Shown here: positions 1 through 5,225 of the stretch, in pieces
How positions within the stretch are numbered: the first letter of the stretch is position 1
Layout: each line of letters begins with the position of its first letter
Notes under the pieces: model-generated
The model's input: the letters and a program-made list of their open reading frames with translations, nothing else
Told to the model about the DNA's origin: nothing
The model's database searches: none
Position numbers and translations under genes: made by a program
Source of the DNA: Solirubrobacterales bacterium
GTDB taxonomy: Bacteria; Actinomycetota; Thermoleophilia; Solirubrobacterales; Solirubrobacteraceae
NCBI GenBank assembly: GCA_025964075.1
Contig: JAOPZQ010000053.1
Span: 1 to 5,324, forward strand
Reading direction: 5' to 3'
DNA: 5,324 bases

Positions 1-660
1 ACGCGGACGGCGGCCACCGTGCGGGCGGCCGCGACCGCGGCGCCAGCCGAGCCCGCGCCCGGCCTCGACACGGCGACCGACGTGCAGCCCGGGCACACGT
101 ACACCACAAGGCTCTTCCGCCCGACCATCAGCCTCACCGTCCCCGCCGGGCACTGGGCCACCGAGCAGGGCGACTCCCGCGCGCACATCTCGTTCGCCGA
201 CCAGAAGCCACCTCACGGGATGGCGCAGGCGATCGTCGAGCTCCACCGCATCGACCACGTCTTCGACCCGCGCCGCGGCGGGCGGATCCCGGGCGACGAG
301 GTGCCGCTCCACGGCAGCTTCGTCAGCTGGCTGCGCCGGCACCCCCACCTTCGGGTCACGCGCCCACGACCCACCCGGCTCCTCGGGCTGCCCGGCGTCG
401 TGCTCGACGTGAGCACCCGCAGCTCGCCGGCGCGTCTCCCCGGCGATTGCGCCAAGACCGGCAGGCATTGCGTCCCTCTGTTCTTCGACGGCCTCGACTA
501 CATCGACTACTCGGACACCAGCCGGGGCCGGTTCTCGGTCCTGACGCTTCCTGGCGGCGGCGAGCTCGTCGTCGAGGAGTTCGTGGAAGGCGCCGGGGCG
601 TTCAAGGACGGGCTGCGCCTCCTTCGCCCCGTCGTCCGCGGACTGCACCTCGCGGGGTAG
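1..660 (+). CDS. Unrecognised, possibly exported protein, C-terminal part (5' end outside window)
   Basis: The frame is open from the left edge to a TAG at 658-660, so the true start probably lies outside the window; the first internal candidate is GTG at 19. From that GTG there are 213 residues. They begin with an Ala/Pro-rich stretch (residues 1-16) such as often follows a signal peptide or anchor, which would itself be out of view. A compact part with alternating hydrophobic strands follows (about 28-130), and then a segment with two cysteines, C144 and C151, that could form a disulfide. The chain ends in a hydrophobic/basic stretch. I recognise no catalytic motif and no named family. Codon use is strongly GC3-biased, which supports real coding. 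It is convergent with the - strand gene cluster and separated from it by the tRNA fragment, so it is probably resident chromosome rather than part of the cluster. Export is inference only. Confidence 0.7.
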   Translation, partial: TRTAATVRAAATAAPAEPAPGLDTATDVQPGHTYTTRLFRPTISLTVPAGHWATEQGDSRAHISFADQKPPHGMAQAIVELHRIDHVFDPRRGGRIPGDEVPLHGSFVSWLRRHPHLRVTRPRPTRLLGLPGVVLDVSTRSSPARLPGDCAKTGRHCVPLFFDGLDYIDYSDTSRGRFSVLTLPGGGELVVEEFVEGAGAFKDGLRLLRPVVRGLHLAG

Positions 661-681
661 GTCTCTGCAGCGTCCTGCTTA

Positions 682-708
682 GGCGCGCCCGAGAGGATTC
701 GAACCTCT
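682..708 (-). other. 3' fragment of a tRNA (probably tRNA-Arg); candidate attachment site
   Basis: On the - strand, 708-692 reads as a perfect T-arm: AGAGG, loop TTCGAAT, CCTCT. It is followed by a 7-nt acceptor 3' strand CGGGCGC (691-685), discriminator G (684) and CC (683-682). The CCA is not fully encoded, because the next base is T. The GATC at 712-709 could be the variable loop. An acceptor strand of this type pairs with GCGCCCG, which is typical of bacterial tRNA-Arg. No D-arm, anticodon arm or 5' acceptor strand is present: immediately upstream the sequence codes for a thioredoxin fold. A lone tRNA 3' end is the usual product of integrase-mediated insertion into a tRNA gene. In that geometry the DNA beyond the acceptor end (1-681) is chromosome and the hydrolase side is the inserted element. 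The Arg identity is inferred from the acceptor only. Confidence 0.72.
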
Positions 709-710
709 GA

Positions 711-892
711 TCAGGCGAGAGTGCACAGCCAGTTGATGCAGGTGTATGTCCAAAAGTCGACGAGCACGACCTTCCCGCGCAGGTCCGCCGCGGTCAGCGG
801 CGACGAGTTTGCCAGCCGGTCGCCCGGTCGAGACCGGGCATGTAGCCCTCCGCCGGCAAGGGAGCGTGGCGGCGCACGCCGAACAGGCTCAT
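711..892 (-). pseudogene. DipZ-like/TlpA-like thioredoxin-fold gene, frameshifted and truncated
   Basis: The ATG at 890-892 overlaps the stop of the upstream hydrolase (ATGA, 889-892), showing translational coupling. The first frame encodes about 25 residues ending in MPGLDRATGW. One base then appears to be missing near 810-812, and the second frame continues with LANSSPLTAADLRGKVVL and VDFWTYTCINWL, ending at TGA 711-713. Restoring one base gives a 60-aa reading. This is the start of the redoxin domain found in DipZ C-termini and stand-alone membrane-linked thiol-disulfide proteins: a strand, then WTYTCINW with the active-site Cys codon at 738-740. The second position of the CxxC motif is Trp, as in many members of this group. 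The rest of the domain (normally more than 100 further residues) is absent because the tRNA fragment begins at the same point. A redox function is therefore lost. Family assignment is confident; the frameshift could be a sequencing error but the truncation could not. Confidence 0.75.
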
Positions 893-1788
893 TTCGCGCG
901 GCCGACTTCGAGGATCGCCTCGGCGAACGCCTCCGGCGCTTCCTGGGGCACGTTGTGCCCGATGCCGTCGAGGACTTGATGCGAATAGGGGCCTGAGAAC
1001 CTCTGGGCGTAGGCATGCCCGTCCGCGTTGGCGCCGTCGAAGTCGCTGCCGATGGTGATCGTCGGCACCGTGATCACGGGGCCTTCGAACAGCCGCGCCT
1101 CCAGCTCGTCGTACTGGCGTTCGCCGTCGGCGAGGCTGAGTCGCCAGCGGTAGTTGTGGATGACGATGTCGACATGGTCGGGGTTGCCGAACGAGGCGGC
1201 CGTGCGGTCGTAGGTGGCGTCGTCGAAGTCCCACTTCGGCGAGGCGAGCTGCCAGATCAGCTTGTTGAACTCGCGCCGGTTCTCGCTGTAGCCGCGCCTC
1301 CCGCGCACGGTCGCGAAGTAGTACTGGTACCACCAACCCAGTTCCACCTTCGGCGGCAACGGCTGCTGGTTGGCCTCAAGGTTGACGATGATGTAGCCGC
1401 TCACCGGGACCAGGCCGCTCACCCGTTCGGGCCAGAGCGCCGCCAGGATGACGGCGGTTCGCGCTCCCCAATCGAACCCGGCCAGGATTGCGCTCTCGAT
1501 TTCGAGGGCGTCCATCAGGGTGATCGCGTCAAGCGCGAGCGCTCCCTGTTCGCCGTTGCGGAACGTGTCGTCTGAGAGGAAGCGTGTCGTCCCGAAGCCG
1601 CGTACGTAGGGGACGATCACCCGGTAGCCGGCCGCTGCGAGCACGGGAGTGACGTCGTCGAAGCTGTGGATGTCGTACGGCCAGCCGTGCAGGAGCAGGA
1701 CCGCGGGACCATCGGCAGCGCCGGCCTCCACGTAGCCGACATCCAGGAGGCCGGCATCGATCTGCCGGACCGCGGTGTCGACGGACAA
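889..1788 (-). CDS. Alpha/beta hydrolase with Asp nucleophile (epoxide hydrolase/dehalogenase-like)
   Basis: This complete 299-aa single-domain alpha/beta hydrolase is the best-preserved gene of the cluster. The oxyanion motif HGWP is at 34-37. The nucleophile elbow GFDWG is at 104-108 with Asp106 rather than Ser, which points to the epoxide hydrolase and haloalkane/haloacetate dehalogenase branch, reacting through an ester intermediate. The acid is probably Asp249 or Asp251 in GSDFDGA, and the catalytic His is H278 in DGIGHN. An aromatic cap (about 131-215, with GWWYQYY at 151-157) supplies possible ring-opening tyrosines. No signal peptide is seen, so it should be cytoplasmic. The start is TTG at 1788, chosen because AGGA lies 7 nt upstream and the preceding gene's TAG is part of that site; there is no ATG before residue 92. 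It overlaps the downstream thioredoxin gene by ATGA. The substrate cannot be told from sequence, and esterase activity is less likely given the Asp nucleophile. Confidence 0.88.
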   Translation of the reverse strand: MSVDTAVRQIDAGLLDVGYVEAGAADGPAVLLLHGWPYDIHSFDDVTPVLAAAGYRVIVPYVRGFGTTRFLSDDTFRNGEQGALALDAITLMDALEIESAILAGFDWGARTAVILAALWPERVSGLVPVSGYIIVNLEANQQPLPPKVELGWWYQYYFATVRGRRGYSENRREFNKLIWQLASPKWDFDDATYDRTAASFGNPDHVDIVIHNYRWRLSLADGERQYDELEARLFEGPVITVPTITIGSDFDGANADGHAYAQRFSGPYSHQVLDGIGHNVPQEAPEAFAEAILEVGRAK

Positions 1789-1800
1789 CCCGGCGTCCTA
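1789..1800 (-). promoter_or_regulatory. Shine-Dalgarno fused to upstream stop, deciding a TTG start
   Basis: On the - strand the TAG stop of the 102-aa hydrolase (1800-1798) runs directly into AGGA, 7 nt before a TTG. The overlap of stop and ribosome binding site suggests that translation of the 299-aa hydrolase is coupled to its upstream neighbour. It also explains why a TTG is the preferred start when no nearby ATG or GTG is available. Confidence 0.55.
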
Positions 1801-2106
1801 ACCCGCAGCGACGGCCGCGCCGACTGCCGACACCGCTTCGAGGATCACGTCCGCCACGGCCTGAGGCTGCGAGACCATGATCACGTGCGAGCCCTCAAAC
1901 TCGGTCGTGCTCGCACCGGCACGCTCTGCCATCGAGCGGACGACGTCGTTCGAGACCCCGCGCAGCGGATTCGCCGGCACCGTGACGTTCACGCCCTTTT
2001 CCTGCAGCCGCTCGATCACGCCCTTCCAACTCGAGCCGCCGGCGAAGGCACCATGCACGAGAACGACGGTGGCAGAACCATTGGTGTGTGCTGCTACCTC
2101 AGACAT
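1798..2106 (-). CDS. Internally deleted alpha/beta hydrolase (102 aa, no nucleophile elbow)
   Basis: The N-terminal part, with VVLVHGAFAGGSSW (about 14-27) and VPANPLRG (43-50), matches the start of the esterase-like family of roughly 230-270 aa that carries a GHSYGG-type Ser elbow. Directly after residue 50 the protein jumps to MAERAGA...GSHVIMVSQPQAV (59-84), which is the C-terminal end of the same family including the catalytic His (H74). The middle, about 130-150 residues with the Ser elbow, cap and Asp, is missing, yet the frame is kept. A Shine-Dalgarno (AGAGGAG, 2116-2110) precedes the ATG, and the gene starts 15 bp after the frame-corrected stop of the epoxide hydrolase. It cannot be an active hydrolase. 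It is either a deletion pseudogene, a small non-catalytic product, or an assembly collapse. Fold assignment is clear from the two ends; the size of the loss is an estimate from family lengths I know. Confidence 0.75.
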   Translation of the reverse strand: MSEVAAHTNGSATVVLVHGAFAGGSSWKGVIERLQEKGVNVTVPANPLRGVSNDVVRSMAERAGASTTEFEGSHVIMVSQPQAVADVILEAVSAVGAAVAAG

Positions 2107-2121
2107 GCGCGCTCCTCTCGA

Positions 2122-3349
2122 TCAACGCAGCGACCTGAACGCCGCCCGCACTTCGGTGGTGAAGAGCTCCGGTTCCTGCCAGGCGGCGAAGTGGTTGCCC
2201 ATGTCGACCTCGTTGAAGTAGATGAGGTTCGCGTAGGCCTTCTCGGCCCAACTCCGCGGCGCCTGATAGAGCTCCCGAGGAAAGACGCTCACGGCAGCCG
2301 GGATGGTGACGCCCTTGACGTCGAAGAAGCCGAGTGCGTTCTCCCAGTAGAGACGAGCCGACGAGATCCCCCGTGTTCGTCACCCAGGTGAGCGTGACGT
2401 TGTCGAGGACCTCGTCGCGCGTGAGACCGCCGACCGGGTCTCCGTCGACGAAGGCCTGCGAGATGTCCTCGTAACTGCGCGCGTCGTGGTCGAGCATCCA
2501 GGCTGCCAGGGCGATGGGCGAATCCGCAAGTCCGTACAACGTCTGCGGGCGCAACCCCATCTCGAGCGCGTAGCCGATGCCCTTGGTGAAGAGGAAGCTC
2601 AGCTGCTCATACGCGCGGCTCTCGTCGGCTGAGAGACCGGATGGCCGCGGGTCGCCGGTCCCGAACACATTTGACGTGAGTGCCTTTGAAACGTCGGGCG
2701 GAACGGTGCCGGGCATGTTTGAGTGAATGCCGAGCAGCTCCGGCGCTGCCTGTGCACCCATCAGATCGGTGACGATCGCGCCCCAGTCGCCGCCCTGCGC
2801 CACGAAGCGGGTGTATCCAAGGCGCTTCATCAGCTCGACCCAGGCACGCCCGATGTGGGCGGGGTCCCAGCCGGAAGTGGTCGGCTTGCCCGAGAACCCG
2901 TAGCCCGGGATCGACGGGATCACGAGATGGAAGGCGTCCTCTTCGCTGCCTCCGTGTGCCGTCGGATCGGTGAGCAGGCCGACCACATTGAGCATCTCGA
3001 TGATCGAGCCGGGCCAGCCGTGCGTGATGATGAGCGGCAACGCGTTCTCGTGAGGCGACCTGACGTGGATGAAGTGGATGTCGAGGCCGTCGATCTCGGT
3101 CATGAACTGCGGAAGCGCGTTCAACCTCGCCTCGAACCTACGGAAGTCGTAGTCGGTGGCCCAATAGCGCGCGAGCGCCTGCATCGTCGCGAGCTGCACG
3201 CCCTGCGACGGATCCGCGACGGTCTCCATCTCGGGCCAGCGCGTCGCCTCGATGCGCGCACGCAGCCCTTCGATTTCCGCCTCCGGGAGCTCGACGCTGA
3301 ACGGTCGGATCGCGGTGGCGTCCGCTGACTTTCCGGTCGTGACAGCCAT
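2122..3349 (-). CDS. EHN-type epoxide hydrolase, frameshifted near the C-terminus
   Basis: The protein has an N-terminal epoxide hydrolase (EHN) domain (about 14-120; RPFSVELPEAEIEGLRARI, RWPE) followed by the catalytic alpha/beta domain. HGWPGS is at 110-115, and QGGDWG at 185-190 holds nucleophile Asp188. Cap residues RPQTLYGLADSP lie at 267-278. The uninterrupted frame goes wrong after TWVTNTG (321-327) and runs to 2099 as an Arg-rich tail. Removing one base from the C5 run at 2368-2372 restores ISSARLYWEN (cap Tyr334), VFPREL (probable acid Glu359) and MGNHFAAWQEPELF (His386), ending at TGA 2122-2124. That gives 408 aa, normal for this microsomal-EH-like family, which opens epoxides to diols. 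The ATG at 3349 is set by AGGAG 6 nt upstream. Read literally, the gene lacks its acid and His and would be inactive. A homopolymer error or a recent mutation are both possible. Confidence 0.88.
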
Positions 3350-3358
3350 GCGAGTCTC

Positions 3359-3499
3359 CTAGGTCCGGTGACGGCACGAACCGTACGCGTCACGTCTGCG
3401 CGGCGCGCGCGACGAACGCCTCGCCCGCGTGCGGTCTGGCGAGCAGTTCGCGCCGAGAAAGAGCGCGACGCCAAAACGCCGCGCGCTCAACACGGTCAT
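3359..3499 (-). CDS. Small 46-aa ORF with a strong ribosome binding site
   Basis: ATG at 3497-3499 sits 5 nt after GGAGGAG (3511-3505), the strongest Shine-Dalgarno in the window. The ORF ends at TAG 3361-3359, which is itself part of the AGGAG for the downstream EHN epoxide hydrolase, so the two are likely coupled. The product starts MTVLSARRFGVALFLG, weakly hydrophobic, followed by an Arg/Ser-rich tail (about 20-46) with two cysteines (C19, C42). I recognise no family. The +2 frame of the same stretch would give a plausible helix (RRALSRRELLARPHAGEAF), ending at TGA 3392-3390, so this may be the start of a longer lost gene now out of frame. Alternatives are a coupling leader or a decayed gene. 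That translation starts here is likely; a real function is uncertain. Confidence 0.4.
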   Translation of the reverse strand: MTVLSARRFGVALFLGANCSPDRTRARRSSRAPRRRDAYGSCRHRT

Positions 3500-3504
3500 G
3501 AGAT

Positions 3505-3511
3505 CTCCTCC
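3505..3511 (-). promoter_or_regulatory. Strong Shine-Dalgarno GGAGGAG
   Basis: This near-perfect anti-16S complement lies 5 nt before the ATG at 3499. It fixes the start of the 46-aa ORF and rules out the longer in-frame extension that begins at 3571. It stands about 75 bp after the stop of the upstream hydrolase, the widest gap inside the main hydrolase block. Confidence 0.6.
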
Positions 3512-3585
3512 GAACGGACAGCAAATACGCGGGCTGGCTACCAGGCCGACGAACCTCCGGCTATCGCTCACGTCGGATACCGAGG

Positions 3586-4512
3586 CTACGTCGTCGCCGT
3601 TTGGCGGTTTTGGGTTGGGCGGGCAGGGGCGAAGAAGTCGATGAGCAGCTGTGTCACGCGCTCAGGCTCGTCGTGATGGACCCAATGCGAGGCGTCGGGC
3701 AGGCGCTCGACGCGGTCGAGGTTGGGCACATCCTCGCGGTCGGGCTCGGCGAGTTTGGGGCCGAGGTAGCGATCGCGCTGCCCCCAGATGACCAGCGTGG
3801 GCGCCGAGATCGGGCGAAGCTGCGCTTGGGCTTGCTTCGACTGTCGCACCGCGGCGCGGTAGTAGTTGATGATCGCGGCTTCTGCGCCTGGCTGTGACCA
3901 CGACTCGACGTAGCGTTCGATGTCCTCCGGCGTGTACGGGGGGCGGGCATCGCGCTGGTAGCGCCGGAAGAATCGCCAGTGCCCGGCGCGCACAATGCGC
4001 TCGGGCACTCCTGGGAGCTGGAAGAAGAAGAAGTACCAGAGCTTGCGGAGCTGGTTGGGGTTGCGCAGTCCCTGCTGGAGCCGCCGCGGATGGGCCGCGT
4101 TGAGGAGGGCCAGGCGGTCCACGACCTCGGGGTGGTTCATCGCGGTGGCCCAGGCGACGGTTCCGCCCCAGTGATGGCCGACCAACAGCGCCGACTCGGC
4201 ACCGATCTCTCGGATGAGTCCGCGGACGTCGGCGGCCAGCCGGTCGGCGGCGTAGGCCTCGACGTCGGCCGGCCGCGATGACAGGTTGTAGCCGCGCAGG
4301 TCGGGCGCGACGACTCGAAAGCCCGCCGCCGCGAGCGGCGCGATCTGCAGCCGCCAGCTGAACCAGAACTCCGGAAAGCCGTGCAGCAGAACGACCACCG
4401 GCCCATCGCCGGCCTCGACGTAATGCAACCTCACGTCGCCGACCTCGGCGTAGCCCTCCCGAAGTTCCGTCGGCCCCTCCGGGGCGGACTGGCGCGTGGA
4501 AGATGAGCTCAC
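3586..4512 (-). CDS. Epoxide hydrolase-family protein with nucleophile Asp replaced by His
   Basis: This complete 308-aa alpha/beta hydrolase is of the soluble epoxide hydrolase type (mycobacterial EphA/EphB-like architecture). HGFPEFWFSW is at 44-53, and DLRGYNLSSRP (71-81) is the usual strand after beta-4. The nucleophile elbow reads VGHHWGG (111-117). Family members have VGHDWGG, so position 114 is His (codon CAC, 4173-4171) instead of the ester-forming Asp. The other parts are kept: acid Asp247 in WGQRD, His276 in DASHWV, cap aromatics LWYFFFFQLPG (158-168) and INYYRA (215-220). The GTG start at 4512 has AAAGGAG 6 nt upstream and overlaps the preceding remnant's stop (GTGA). The C-terminal tail after about 297 is low-complexity and polar. 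Without the Asp, normal epoxide opening is not expected. It could be inactive, a binding protein, or have changed chemistry. The protein is presumably cytoplasmic. Confidence 0.88.
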   Translation of the reverse strand: MSSSSTRQSAPEGPTELREGYAEVGDVRLHYVEAGDGPVVVLLHGFPEFWFSWRLQIAPLAAAGFRVVAPDLRGYNLSSRPADVEAYAADRLAADVRGLIREIGAESALLVGHHWGGTVAWATAMNHPEVVDRLALLNAAHPRRLQQGLRNPNQLRKLWYFFFFQLPGVPERIVRAGHWRFFRRYQRDARPPYTPEDIERYVESWSQPGAEAAIINYYRAAVRQSKQAQAQLRPISAPTLVIWGQRDRYLGPKLAEPDREDVPNLDRVERLPDASHWVHHDEPERVTQLLIDFFAPARPTQNRQTATT

Positions 4513-4734
4513 GGTGGTCTCCTTTCCGTCGCCGCGCAGCCTCGGCGGCGACGACGTGGCGCTCCCACGAGCCGTGCGTCAACACTCGCAGACCCGAGTG
4601 GCCAGAGCAACTCCTTCGGCGCGTCATCGGAGCCCCGCTCGAAGCGCTCGGCCGCGAAGCCGGCATCCCGCAGGGTTTTCACCGCCGCCAAGCCGGACGA
4701 CCCAGCGCCCACAACGCACACGTCGCCTGTGTGC
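4509..4734 (-). pseudogene. Flavin monooxygenase remnant, N-terminal FAD-binding fragment
   Basis: On the - strand, reading from about 4721, the product begins CVVGAGSSGLAAVKTLRDAG. This is the beta-alpha-beta FAD-binding fold with the GxGxxG motif (GAGSSG) at the very N-terminus of flavin-containing and Baeyer-Villiger-type monooxygenases. Homology continues through FERGSD and stops near 4625; the expected continuation (IGG.W) is absent. The remaining 38 residues are Arg-rich and unrecognised, ending in TGA 4511-4509, which overlaps the GTG of the next gene. A GTG at 4721 is available as start but its ribosome binding site is weak. In-frame codons also extend upstream to the neighbouring gene's stop, so the original start may be lost. 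A full enzyme has about 400-550 residues; this has about 70 and lacks the NADPH domain. It may be an internal deletion, since the coupled stop is retained. Confidence 0.65.
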
Positions 4735-4985
4735 TCAACTCCCGACCAACTCCTCTATCGCTTCCTCCAACTCGCCGAGTGCTCTCTCGCGCGCCTCAGA
4801 CGTGTCGATGGTCTTTCCGACGCGGTCGTGGTCGTCGGCCGAGAGGTAGTTCGTGTACGCGCGGTCCGCCATGTACGGCGCCAGGGTGTCGAAGGTCTCG
4901 CGCGCCCAAGTGATGCAGGAGTCGTTCTGGGCGGGATCGGTCCAGCTCGAGACCAGCAGGAGGTTGAACCCCGGCTCTCGGTCCG
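4735..4985 (-). pseudogene. Berberine-bridge-type FAD oxidase remnant (C-terminal BBE segment)
   Basis: Between about 4980 and 4819 the - strand encodes PGFNLLLVSSWTDPA, then a segment with WARETFDTLAPYM and YTNYLSADD. This is the C-terminal berberine-like (BBE) region of FAD-linked oxidases of the PCMH type. Homology ends at about 4819 (DHDRV). The usual closing segment (Y....RLVELKRRYDPDNLF) is replaced by 27 residues of a different, Glu-rich helical tail (SEARERALGELEEAIEELV) with a stop at 4737-4735. Upstream of about 4985 the frame stays open to a GTG at 5154, but that part shows no match to the family I can recognise and no ribosome binding site supports that start. The FAD-binding domain is missing. 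I read it as a fragment joined to unrelated sequence on both sides, most likely not functional. Confidence 0.6.
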
Positions 4986-5225
4986 GGTATTTGGCTCTAG
5001 CAAGCCAAATCTGGCCCACGGGGTCGCCAGCAAGTCGCCAAGAAATCGGATCGAAGTCACTTCGGGGGCGACCCACGACCGGGCCGGACGGTTCCCCGCA
5101 CCCACCCGGGAAGCCGCTGGCGTTGCGGCGCTCACTCCGCGCATTGAGCGGCACACGGCTCGCGCCGAGGCAGACGACCGTCCGTAGTCCTCAGCAGTCG
5201 CTCGCAACACAGGCGCTGGTTGGCC
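4986..5225. other. Stretch without a recognisable gene
   Basis: Frames are open on both strands here, but none gives a recognisable protein or has a convincing ribosome binding site. The stretch contains the inverted repeat at 4989-5010, a short direct repeat GTCGCCA-GCAA-GTCGCCA (5022-5039) and a small hairpin CGAAG-TCA-CTTCG (5052-5064). It may hold the promoter region for the downstream remnants or simply degraded sequence. I saw no clear -10/-35 pair. Confidence 0.4.
4989..5010. repeat. Perfect 8-bp inverted repeat with 6-nt loop
   Basis: ATTTGGCT (4989-4996), loop CTAGCA, AGCCAAAT (5003-5010). The stem is perfect and AT-richer than the surrounding DNA. It sits just upstream (in - strand terms) of the point where the FAD-oxidase homology begins. 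No T-run follows on either strand, so it is not a standard intrinsic terminator. It could be an operator, a recombination scar or the edge of a lost element. Confidence 0.5.

Noticed and set aside
682..760. Complete tRNA gene
   Set aside because: Upstream of the T-arm the sequence encodes the thioredoxin motif; no D-arm, anticodon arm or matching 5' acceptor strand can be drawn.
1015..2391. Long + strand open frames antisense to the hydrolases
   Set aside because: They mirror the GC3-rich codons of the - strand genes, show no family motifs, and lie opposite clear catalytic motifs.
2723..3328. 201-aa + strand open frame antisense to the EHN epoxide hydrolase
   Set aside because: It is opposite the EHN domain and nucleophile region; composition (Arg/Asp/Glu-rich) is typical of an antisense shadow and there is no Shine-Dalgarno.
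3595..3606. CGCC-GTTT-GGCG hairpin as a terminator after the 308-aa hydrolase
   Set aside because: The stem is only 4 bp and the T-rich part follows on the + strand, opposite to the gene's direction.
3662..4666. 334-aa - strand open frame overlapping the 308-aa hydrolase in another frame
   Set aside because: It is Arg/Ala/Pro-rich with no motifs, while the other frame has the complete hydrolase signature and a good start.
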